Shown here: positions 26,217 through 34,196 of the stretch, piece by piece | Layout of the letters: every line of letters begins with the position of its first letter | Position numbering within the stretch: the stretch's first letter is position 1 | Assembly: GCA_964610505.1 (NCBI GenBank) | Contig: CAZSXU010000006.1 | Location: forward strand, 1 to 64,000 | DNA from: CAZSXU01 sp964610505 | GTDB taxonomy: Bacteria; Arandabacterota; Arandabacteria; JAGLYR01 | Direction: 5' to 3' | DNA: 64,000 bases | Made by a program: the position numbers and the translations under genes | The notes under the pieces: model-generated | The model's input: the letters and a program-made list of their open reading frames with translations, nothing else | Databases searched by the model: none | What the model was told of the DNA's origin: nothing

Positions 26217-28457
26217 ATGTTCTCTGCCCGGCGCCGAGTGCTTCATCCTATTCTCAGGACCCTTCCGTGGCTGTCAGTAGCCGCGATCCTGGGTACGGCG
26301 GCCCCCGCATGTCCTCAGGATTCCTGCCGGGTCCACGCCGTGTTGGAAGATGTCTTGGGGCGAGCCCTTGGCGCGCGCATCTCCATCAAGGGAAGCGACG
26401 GCGAGGCCTACCGACCGCAGCCCGATTCCGCCTGCATCTTCCATACATCCATGAACGGCCATTTCTACGCGGACAGCGCCTTCGACGTCACGGTCCCGGC
26501 GGGTTCGACCCGGTTCCGAGTATCCAAGGGGTTCGAATACACTTTCATTTCGGACGACTGGAACCTCGGCTCCGATACGACGCTCACGTTTGTACTGGAC
26601 CGGTGGATCGATCTGCCCGACGAAGGCTGGTACTGTGGAGACATCCATGTCCATCTGGCCCATCCGCCCGACGAGGGAGAAGAGACGTATACCCTTGACC
26701 GGGGAGCCGGACTTCTGGCGGTCTCGGGAGAGGGACTCAACGTGACACATTTTCTGGACAACGATCTTTTCTTCACGGGCGCCCCGGATTCGCTGAGTAC
26801 GCCCGAGTGCATTCTCTATTTTTCCGAAGAATACCGGAGCTTCATCTTCGGACACCTCGTGTTGATGGGATTGGATCATCTAATCGAGCCCTGGAGTACG
26901 GGCCCGACGCCGTCCTGGCCGATGAACGAAGCGATTCTGGAGAGCCTCAGAACGCAGACGAACGTAGCCGCGAGCTACGCGCATCCGATCAGTTCCTTCT
27001 CCGTCCTCGATCACCGGCTGTGGCCCGGGGGAGGGATGGGGCGGGAGCTGCCCATCGATGCGCTCTTGGGCCTGGTCGAGGCCATGGACGTACTCGCCTA
27101 CACCAACGGACAGGACGTCCTCAATCCCTGGTACCACCTCCTGGGATCGAGGATCAAGATCTGGGGATCCGCCGGGACCGACGCGTGTCTGAATCGACCC
27201 AATTCCCCCCCGCCGGGCGGCTTCCGAGTCTACGTCGACCTCGAGGATTCCGCCCTGACCTACGACCGGTGGGTCGCGGCGTATCGGGAGGGAAAGATCT
27301 TCTTCACCAACGGTCCCCTCTTCCGGCAGTTCGAACTCGGGGGGGCGGGAATCGGGGACAGCCTGATCGTCGATCCCGGGGTTCCAACGTGGTTCGACGG
27401 TCAGGTCTCTCTGGCCAGCCAGTACCCGATCGAGAACGTCGAGATTATGTTCAACGGGAACGTCGTGAGAACCCTCTCGGTGCCGGCCGGCACGCCCCAG
27501 ATGTTGGATACCACCTTCAGCTTCCTGGTGGAGGAGACGGGTTGGATCGCGGCACGGATTCGGCATCCCAACGCGTCGCCACAGATCGTGACGGGTGACA
27601 CTCTCATCGCACACACGAATCCTATCTTCATTCGATACGGTGTCGATGAACTGTACGCCCAATCGGATTTCTGGAATCAGTGGTTGGCGGATGTGCAGCT
27701 GTACCTCGGTCTGTACGGAGAGTGGGAGAACCCTTCCCACACGGCGCACGTTTATCAGCAACTGGGCGTGGCCAGGGACTACTACGAGTCGGTGACCAAC
27801 GTTGCGCCCACGCGTCCCGAACTCGCGGCTCCGCCGGACGGGGACGAGGTGTGCACGCTGACGCCCACCTTCTGGTGGATGCCCTCGACGGATCCGGACA
27901 ACACGGTGTTCTATACGCTCTGGTATGGTCCGGACAGCACGTTCTCATCGAAGACGGTGGTCGATAGCCTGACCATTTGCCACTACGACCCGGCCGTACC
28001 TCTCCAGGATTCCACGCTTTACTTCTGGAAAGTCTGCGCGTGGGACAGCGTTGGGAACCGCGTCTGGAGCGGCGATCCGGAGTGCCCCGCCTGCCCGACC
28101 GCGTCCTGCGGGTGGCGGTTTGCCACGATCTACGATCCCGAGTGTGTTGTCTTGGCCGTAGAGCGCGAAACGGGCCTCGCCATCGATCCGGGATTTCGGA
28201 TCTATCCCAACCCATTCAACCCCGGCACGACCATCGTCTACGATCTCTTCGCCCGGGTTCCGGTCTCGATCAAGATCTTTGACGTGGAAGGCCGGCTTCG
28301 AAAGACTCTGTTCGAAGGCCCGCAATCGGCCGGGGCACATCGCTTCATGTGGACGGGCAGGGACGATCGAGGGTGGGTATGTGGTCCCGGTGTGTATTTC
28401 TGCCGCGCGCAGTTGGGATCATCGACATTCACGAGAAAGCTGATTCTCCTGAAATAG
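26217..28457 (+). CDS. Secreted CehA/McbA-type PHP metallohydrolase with C-terminal sorting domain
   Basis: 746 residues. The signal peptide ends near APACPQ. A short beta domain leads into a PHP-fold hydrolase that begins with the metal motif WYCGDIHVHLAH (about residue 138) and continues with SYAHP, a WGSAGTDACLN site and FFTNGP, the pattern of the CehA/McbA family first known from carbamate hydrolases. The true substrate is unknown. A fibronectin-III-like domain sits at about 535-640. The last about 80 residues are the FlgD-like domain (YPNPFNPGTTIVYD ... GVYFCRA). It is monocistronic. Confidence 0.8.
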   Translation: MFSARRRVLHPILRTLPWLSVAAILGTAAPACPQDSCRVHAVLEDVLGRALGARISIKGSDGEAYRPQPDSACIFHTSMNGHFYADSAFDVTVPAGSTRFRVSKGFEYTFISDDWNLGSDTTLTFVLDRWIDLPDEGWYCGDIHVHLAHPPDEGEETYTLDRGAGLLAVSGEGLNVTHFLDNDLFFTGAPDSLSTPECILYFSEEYRSFIFGHLVLMGLDHLIEPWSTGPTPSWPMNEAILESLRTQTNVAASYAHPISSFSVLDHRLWPGGGMGRELPIDALLGLVEAMDVLAYTNGQDVLNPWYHLLGSRIKIWGSAGTDACLNRPNSPPPGGFRVYVDLEDSALTYDRWVAAYREGKIFFTNGPLFRQFELGGAGIGDSLIVDPGVPTWFDGQVSLASQYPIENVEIMFNGNVVRTLSVPAGTPQMLDTTFSFLVEETGWIAARIRHPNASPQIVTGDTLIAHTNPIFIRYGVDELYAQSDFWNQWLADVQLYLGLYGEWENPSHTAHVYQQLGVARDYYESVTNVAPTRPELAAPPDGDEVCTLTPTFWWMPSTDPDNTVFYTLWYGPDSTFSSKTVVDSLTICHYDPAVPLQDSTLYFWKVCAWDSVGNRVWSGDPECPACPTASCGWRFATIYDPECVVLAVERETGLAIDPGFRIYPNPFNPGTTIVYDLFARVPVSIKIFDVEGRLRKTLFEGPQSAGAHRFMWTGRDDRGWVCGPGVYFCRAQLGSSTFTRKLILLK

Positions 28458-28491
28458 CCTGCCGTTCACGGCCGCATGCCACGCGAAATAA

Positions 28492-28528
28492 GAAGAGGGG
28501 AGGACCCCATGGGGCGTCTCCCCTCTTC
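28492..28528. terminator. Strong hairpin between convergent genes, next to the assembly gap
   Basis: GAAGAGGGGAG (28492-28502) and CTCCCCTCTTC (28518-28528) pair perfectly over 11 bp. There is no T tract after the stem on the + strand; on the minus strand the gap interrupts the context. Confidence 0.65.
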
Positions 28529-28745
28529 GGCCGAACGAAGCCGTTGTATCTTACTCCCTAGCCATNNNNNNNNNNNNNNNNNNNNNNNNNNNNNNNNNNN
28601 NNNNNNNNNNNNNNNNNNNNNNNNNNNNNNNNNNNNNNNNNNNNNNNNNNNNNNNNNNNNNNNNNGCGGCCGAACGAAGCCGTTGTATCTTACTCCCTAG
28701 CCATAGCGGCCGAACGAAGCCGTTGTATCTTACTCCCTAGCCATA
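28528..28745. other. Assembly gap (99 N at 28567-28665) flanked by copies of one 40-mer
   Basis: A 40-base unit with core CGGCCGAACGAAGCCGTTG occurs once before the Ns (28528-28566) and twice, head to tail, after them (28666-28705, 28706-28745). Each copy contains the stop codon end of the PFOR gene on the minus strand. The simplest reading is an unresolved contig-end overlap; a genuine short tandem repeat is the alternative. Confidence 0.9.
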
Positions 28746-31700
28746 GCGGCCAGGCGCGTGTACCTCTGGGTGAACTCCTCTTCCAGCGAAGCGTGGAGCC
28801 TCTCCGCCTCCTGCGGGAAGGATTTCACGAGGGACGCGTAGCGAACCTCGCCCATCAGGTATTCGCGCAGACGACCATTGGGTTCTTTGGAGTCCAGCTG
28901 GAACGGGTTCTTCCCCTCGTCCGCCAGGAGCGGGTTGAACCGGTACAGGGGCCAGTAGCCGGATTCGACGGCGAGTTTCTCCTCTTCCTGGCTTTTCACC
29001 ATGCCGGCCTTGATCCCATGGTTGATGCACGGGCAGTAGGCGATGATCAGTGAGGGACCCGGATACTGCTCGGCCTCCACGAAGGCTTTCACCGTCTGGT
29101 TCTTGTTGGCCCCCATGGCGATCGAAGCAACATACACATAACCGTAGGTCATGGCCATCAGGCCGAGGTCCTTCTTTTTGGTCTTCTTGCCCGAGGACGC
29201 GAACTTGGCAACGGAGCCGATGGGGGTCGCCTTGGAAGACTGCCCCCCGGTGTTGGAATAGACTTCCGTGTCCAGGACCAGCAAGTTGACGTCCTCACCC
29301 ATGGCCAGTACGTGGTCGAGGCCGCCGTAGCCGATGTCGTACGCCCAGCCGTCCCCGCCGATGACCCACTGGGACGTCTTGGTGAGCAGGTTCCGGCGGT
29401 CGTAGATCCGCCTCAATATCCCCTCGGTCGGCTCTCCAAGGGCTTTCTTGATTCTCTCGCTCCACTCCTTTGATTTTTCCCCGTCGAGCCAATCGTTCAG
29501 CCAGCCTTCGAGGGCCTCGCGAAGATCGGCTGCAACGTCGCCCTTGAGCGCCTCCCGGACGCACGATGCGAGCTCCTTGCGCCGCTCGGTGGTCCCGAGG
29601 AACATCCCGTACCCGAATTCGGCGTTGTCTTCGAAGAGCGAATTGGCCCACGCCGGCCCGCGCCCTTCCTCCGTGACCGTAAAGGGGCACGTGGGAGCGC
29701 TTCCGCCCCAGATGGACGAACATCCGGTCGCGTTGCCCACGACCATTCGATCGCCGAAGAGCTGGGTGGCCAGCTTCACGTAGGGCGTCTCACCGCAACC
29801 CTGACAGGCCCCCGAGTACTCCAAGAGCGGCTGCTGGAACTGCGAGCCCTTGACGGACCATTTAGACACGAGGTCTTTCCGAACCGGAAGACCGGCGGCA
29901 AACTCGAAATTCGGTACCTGCTCGTCTCTCTGGGTTTCGAGGCGGTGCATCACCAGTGCTTTCTCCTTGGCCGGGCAGATGTCCGCGCAGTTGCCGCACC
30001 CCACGCAGTCGAGGGGGCTCACCTGGATGCGATACTGGTAGCCCGCAAGTTCTTTGCCGCGGGCGGCAAGGGCTTCAAATGTTTTCGGGGCGCTCTTGAT
30101 CTCTTCCTCGGTGACCAGGTACGGCCGAATGGCCGCGTGCGGACACACGAACGCGCACTGGTTGCACTGAATGCAGTTGTCCTTGATCCATTCGGGAATG
30201 TCGATGGCCACGCCCCGCTTCTCGAACTTCGACGTCCCCGTCGGAAAGATCCCACAGAGAGGCATCTTGGCGACCGGCAGCTTGTCGCCCTGCTGGGCCA
30301 GGATCGGACGCACCACCGAGGAGACGAACTCGGGTTCCTCCCGCTCGGCCTTTGGGCGGTCCTCTGCCTGAGCCCAGGTTTCCGGGTAGTGGATTTCCTG
30401 GATGGCTCCGAGTGCGGCGTCCACGGCCTTCCAGTTCATCTCGACGATCTTCCGACCCTTGGAAACATAGGTCTTTTCAATGGCCTCCTTGAGGAGCTGA
30501 ACGGCTTCATCGACGGGCAAGACATTCGCCAGCTTGAAGAAGGCGGTGAGCATGATCATATTGATCCGTTCGCCCAGGCCCAGATCGGCCGCGATCTGAA
30601 CGGCATCGATGTTGTAGAACTTCAGGTGGTTCCGTGCAATCTCGCGCTTCATCGACCCGGGCAGATGGGTTTCCAGCGCTTCCAGGTCTTTCCAGCTCGA
30701 GTTGAGCACGAAGGTGCCGCCCTCGCGCGCGCCCTCGAGGATATTGTACTGGTCGACGTAGGATGACTTGTGGCAGGCAATGTAGTCCGCCGTTTGGACG
30801 CTGTAGGTGGACAGGATGCAGGATTTCCCGAACCGCAGATAGGATATCGTCAATCCACCGGATTTCTTCGAGTCGTAGGCGAAGTACCCTTGAGCGTAGA
30901 GATCCGTGTTGTCTCCGATGATCTTGATGGCGTTCTTGCTGGCGCCCACGGTCCCGTCGGAGCCGAATCCCCAGAGCTTGGAGCGGACGAGATCGGGCGG
31001 CGAGCTGTTGATCTTCTCTCCCAGCGGGAGAGACATGTGGGTCAGGTCATCCTCGATGCCCACCGTGAATCGCCGGCGAGGTTCGCCCTTCTCGAGCTCG
31101 TCGAAGACGGCCTTGGCCATCGTGGGGGTGAACTCCTTCTGGCCGAGTCCGTAGCGTCCATTGACGACCGTCTGGTCACACGCGTTCTCGCGAAGCGTCG
31201 CCACGATATCCAGAAACAGGGGGTCGCCGAAAGCGCCCGCTTCCCGAGTCCGGTCCAGGACGGCAATTCGCTTCGCCGTTTTCGGCAGCGCCCGCATGAA
31301 GTGCTCGGGCGACCAGGGCCGATACACGCGCACCTTGATGAGGCCAACCTTCTCGCCCCGTCCGTTCAGGTAACCCACGACCTCGTGGGCCGTCTCGGCT
31401 CCGGAACCCATCATCACGATCACACGTTCCGCGTCCGGCGCTCCGAAGTAGTCGAACAGCCCGTAGTGCCGTCCGAAAGCCTCGCCGAACTGGCGCATTA
31501 CGTCTTCGATGAGCCTGGGTGCAACGTTGTAGTAACCGTTGGCCCTTTCGGAGACCTGGAAGAAGATATCCGGATTCTGGGCCGTGCCTCGCATCTGGGG
31601 ATTCTCGGGATTCATGGCTCGAGCCCGGAAACCGGCGAGGGCCTCTTCATCCAACAGACTCCTCATCTCCTCGTACGGGATCACGTGGATCTTCTGAACC

Positions 31701-32290
31701 TCGTGTGACGTACGGAACCCGTCAAAAAAGTGAACGAAGGGAATGGAGGCCTTGATGCTGGCCAGATGTGTGATCGTCCCAAGATCCATGACCTCCTGGA
31801 TGGATCCGGAGGCGATAAGCCCGAAGCCGGTTTCCCTCACGGCCATCACGTCCGAATGGTCTCCGAAGATAGAGAGCGCCTGCCCGGCCACCGCACGCGC
31901 GGACACATGGAACACCCCCGGAAGGAGCTCGCCGGAAATCTTGTACATATTCGGGATCATGAGGAGGAGTCCCTGGGAGGCGGTATAGGTGGTGGTCAGA
32001 GCGCCCGCGGCGAGGGAGCCGTGAGCCGCGCCGGCGGCTCCGGCCTCGGACTGCATCTCGACCACTCTCAACACCTGACCGAACATGTTCTTCCGGCCGT
32101 GGGCCGCCCACTCGTCGGCAACCTCTCCCATCACGGACGAGGGAGTGATGGGGTAGATCGCCGCGACTTCGCTGAACGCATACGCAGCATAAGATGCCGC
32201 CGTGTTGCCGTCCATGCTCTCCATGCACTGAACCCGCTTGGGGTCGTCCGCGGCTCCCGCGGAGCCCTCCTCTTTACATCGCACTGCCAT
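28730..32290 (-). CDS. nifJ: Pyruvate:ferredoxin (flavodoxin) oxidoreductase, single-chain
   Basis: 1186 residues from ATG 32290, which has GGGGG nine bases upstream; an ATG three codons earlier is too close to it. The enzyme turns pyruvate and CoA into acetyl-CoA, CO2 and reduced ferredoxin, or works in reverse. All fused domains are present in order: POR alpha (AIYPITPSSVMGE), gamma, the EKR linker, a two-cluster ferredoxin domain (CIQCNQCAFVCP and CVGCGNCADICP), and the TPP-binding beta domain (GDGWAYDIGYGG ... NTGGQSSKATP) with the CQGCGE cluster ligands. Oxygen-sensitive in most organisms, so it points to an anaerobic lifestyle. The C-terminus runs into the repeat next to the gap. Confidence 0.96.
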   Translation of the reverse strand: MAVRCKEEGSAGAADDPKRVQCMESMDGNTAASYAAYAFSEVAAIYPITPSSVMGEVADEWAAHGRKNMFGQVLRVVEMQSEAGAAGAAHGSLAAGALTTTYTASQGLLLMIPNMYKISGELLPGVFHVSARAVAGQALSIFGDHSDVMAVRETGFGLIASGSIQEVMDLGTITHLASIKASIPFVHFFDGFRTSHEVQKIHVIPYEEMRSLLDEEALAGFRARAMNPENPQMRGTAQNPDIFFQVSERANGYYNVAPRLIEDVMRQFGEAFGRHYGLFDYFGAPDAERVIVMMGSGAETAHEVVGYLNGRGEKVGLIKVRVYRPWSPEHFMRALPKTAKRIAVLDRTREAGAFGDPLFLDIVATLRENACDQTVVNGRYGLGQKEFTPTMAKAVFDELEKGEPRRRFTVGIEDDLTHMSLPLGEKINSSPPDLVRSKLWGFGSDGTVGASKNAIKIIGDNTDLYAQGYFAYDSKKSGGLTISYLRFGKSCILSTYSVQTADYIACHKSSYVDQYNILEGAREGGTFVLNSSWKDLEALETHLPGSMKREIARNHLKFYNIDAVQIAADLGLGERINMIMLTAFFKLANVLPVDEAVQLLKEAIEKTYVSKGRKIVEMNWKAVDAALGAIQEIHYPETWAQAEDRPKAEREEPEFVSSVVRPILAQQGDKLPVAKMPLCGIFPTGTSKFEKRGVAIDIPEWIKDNCIQCNQCAFVCPHAAIRPYLVTEEEIKSAPKTFEALAARGKELAGYQYRIQVSPLDCVGCGNCADICPAKEKALVMHRLETQRDEQVPNFEFAAGLPVRKDLVSKWSVKGSQFQQPLLEYSGACQGCGETPYVKLATQLFGDRMVVGNATGCSSIWGGSAPTCPFTVTEEGRGPAWANSLFEDNAEFGYGMFLGTTERRKELASCVREALKGDVAADLREALEGWLNDWLDGEKSKEWSERIKKALGEPTEGILRRIYDRRNLLTKTSQWVIGGDGWAYDIGYGGLDHVLAMGEDVNLLVLDTEVYSNTGGQSSKATPIGSVAKFASSGKKTKKKDLGLMAMTYGYVYVASIAMGANKNQTVKAFVEAEQYPGPSLIIAYCPCINHGIKAGMVKSQEEEKLAVESGYWPLYRFNPLLADEGKNPFQLDSKEPNGRLREYLMGEVRYASLVKSFPQEAERLHASLEEEFTQRYTRLAAMARE

Positions 32291-32555
32291 TGAACTCATC
32301 CCCCTACACTGCTGGTGAACGGAAGTCGCGCGAATCTCGGATCAATCGGCGTATGATTCCGTCCAACTGCCGACAAGGCAAAAGACCGACGGGCCGCCAA
32401 ACCTGACCGGTGGCCGGCCGGCAACTCCCTCTTTTGTTCGGGACGCTCCGGCTCTCAGACGGGTACCTTAGAGATAAGGATACAAACCCATGCTGCCGCC
32501 TCCCATGATGCGGGGGCGGGTTCAGGGACCGGAGGAACACTCGGCCAAACAAATC

Positions 32556-32584
32556 ACTATAGAGCTGGCGGAGGGACATTGCAA
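32556..32584 (-). promoter_or_regulatory. Promoter of the PFOR gene
   Basis: On the minus strand TTGCAA (32584-32579), 17-base spacer, TATAGT (32561-32556). It predicts an unusually long leader of about 255 bases before the ATG. The rest of the 32291-32811 intergenic region shows two TTGACA hexamers on the + strand without convincing -10 partners, and no gene. Confidence 0.5.
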
Positions 32585-32811
32585 GCCCTTTTGCGCGCCA
32601 TGGAGGGACACGGTGAGGCCCAATCCCCGGGCCATCCGCGCCCTTTGACACGCCGCCGGCCAAGATCTCGGTCGCTCAGGGCGGGCAATCTGCCAGATTG
32701 ACAGGAAGAGTATGCCGTGAGAGACTGACGGATACTCGAGCTCGGAGCCACCCGGGATTCTCGAAACATCCAGTCGTGGCGGGCCGGTCGTTGCCCCATC
32801 GGAGGACATTC

Positions 32812-34047
32812 ATGAGAAGGGGTCTGTGCACGATTCTCGGAGTCCAAGTGTTACTGGTTGGAGTTTCCCTCGTCCCCGGCTGCGGGGAACGGGCGGGCAG
32901 CTATACCTTCGACACCACGCTGGACGAGACGCTGGATGTGTATGTTCACCCCACCCGCCGGGCCGTCCTCGAACTCGTGGCTACACCCCCGGAAGCGCTG
33001 AAAGGTGTGGATCGCTTCGCGGGGCAGGGAGCGCGCTACGCGGATCTCCATCTCGGGAATCTCGGCGAAGAGCATCAGTATCTCGCACTGGCCGAAGGGC
33101 CGGACGGAGTCGTGATCGTTCCGGACGGGAACCTCGACCTGGATCTCTCGAACGACAGGGCCTATTCCTTTCGCCCCTACGAGGAAGGCTCTCCCTATTT
33201 CCTGAGCGATACGCTTGTGGTGGCGTATCCGGTGGATACGGGCGGAGTAAGGCATCGGATGGAGAGGAAGGTGCAGTTCACCCACAAGCGAGGAGAGGGG
33301 GAGTGGCTTCGCTTGGATTTCGTGGGGCACCGCACGGGAGATCTGGATCACCTGGAGGGTGAACCCTACGGGTACATCCTCTTCGATGCCGACAACAACG
33401 GCTACTACGATCATCGGGACATTCTCGTCATCGACACCAACCGGGACGGGGCCATTGACGGCAACCGGAACAGCGTCGAGCGGTACGCGATGAGCGAACC
33501 TTTCCTTCTGGGAGATCGGGCCTTTGAGGTCATCGGGCTCAACAGTCGGGGCACTCGTTTCTCGATCGTGCCCTTCAGGCGACCCTTCGCTCCTCACGAC
33601 CGGCTGGAGATCGGCGAGGCGGCGCCGGATTTCACGTTGAAGGACGTGACGGGCACAGTCGTCAGTCTCGGGGATTTCTCCGGAAAGACGGTTCTTCTGC
33701 CTTTCTGGGCCAGCTGGTGAGGCGGGTGTGTTGCGGAGTTTCCGCAACTCGTGAAAGTGGCGGCCGAGTTCGCCGACCGGGGCGTCGTTCTTGTGACCGT
33801 CAGCTACGATGATACGGCGGAGGATGCCGGGGCGTTTCTGAAGGAGAACGGGTACGATTTCATCGTGCTCATGGACGATCGGGTAACCGGAGTTACCGGG
33901 CCGCTCTACCAGGTGGGCCCCATCCCAACGCTGTTTCTCATCGATGCAGCGGGTCGGATCACCTACCGCCGCGTCGGATACGAGGAGGGCGACGAGGAGG
34001 GACTCCAGACCGAGATCGAGCGAGTGCTGAATCCACCTCCAGCTTGA
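32812..34047 (+). CDS. TlpA/redoxin-like lipoprotein with predicted selenocysteine (UGGC)
   Basis: 411 residues if TGA 33718-33720 is read as selenocysteine 303. ATG 32812 has GGAGG seven bases upstream. The signal peptide ends LVPGC (Cys24). The middle holds two EF-hand-like loops (DADNNGYYD, DTNRDGAID). A thioredoxin-fold domain starts near 275 (IGEAAPDFTLKDVTG). Its active site reads FWASW-TGA-GGCVAEFPQL, where TlpA proteins read FWASWCGPC: the TGA replaces exactly the first catalytic Cys, and Cys306 is kept. The frame then continues cleanly through VGPIPTLFLIDAAGRI to a normal TGA. A SECIS-like hairpin follows. A conventional reading would give a truncated 302-residue protein. Confidence 0.82.
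33730..33748 (+). promoter_or_regulatory. SECIS-like hairpin after the in-frame TGA of the redoxin gene
   Basis: GTTGCGGA (33730-33737) and TCCGCAAC (33741-33748) form a perfect 8-bp stem with loop GTT. The loop begins after 17 bases downstream of the TGA and its first base is G, as bacterial SECIS elements require. Confidence 0.75.
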
Positions 34048-34080
34048 ACTACGAAGATCACGAAGCCCACGAAGGGCAAA
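34048..34080 (+). repeat. Short dispersed 'ACGAAG' motif
   Basis: CTACGAAGATCACGAAG plus CCCACGAAGGG directly after the stop: three spaced copies of CACGAAG-like heptamers. Similar phrases are seen in intergenic DNA of many environmental genomes; their role is unknown. Confidence 0.5.
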
Positions 34081-34098
34081 GCCGAGTGCCCGACGATT

Positions 34099-34127
34099 GA
34101 GCGTTCGGATCAGCGATCCGAACGCTC
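34099..34127. terminator. Perfect 13-bp hairpin between convergent genes
   Basis: GAGCGTTCGGATC (34099-34111) and GATCCGAACGCTC (34115-34127) with a 3-base loop. It lies between the redoxin (+) and PEP synthase (-) genes. No T tract. Confidence 0.65.
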
Positions 34128-34196
34128 GGGTATCTTGCCCGGATTTGAATCTATGAAAGCCTGTGGAATCTGCGGCCGGTTCTCCTCAGTCGGTTC

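Noticed and set aside
28528..28745. CRISPR-like or regulatory 40-bp repeat
   Set aside because: Copies abut an N gap and include the end of a coding gene, so contig overlap is a simpler explanation.
32644..32703. Two TTGACA hexamers before the redoxin gene as promoters
   Set aside because: Neither has an acceptable -10 at 16-18 bases.
33718..33720. Redoxin gene as a pseudogene with a nonsense mutation
   Set aside because: The TGA replaces exactly the catalytic Cys, the downstream frame is intact for 108 codons, and a fitting hairpin follows. Pseudogene decay would not be expected to produce all three.
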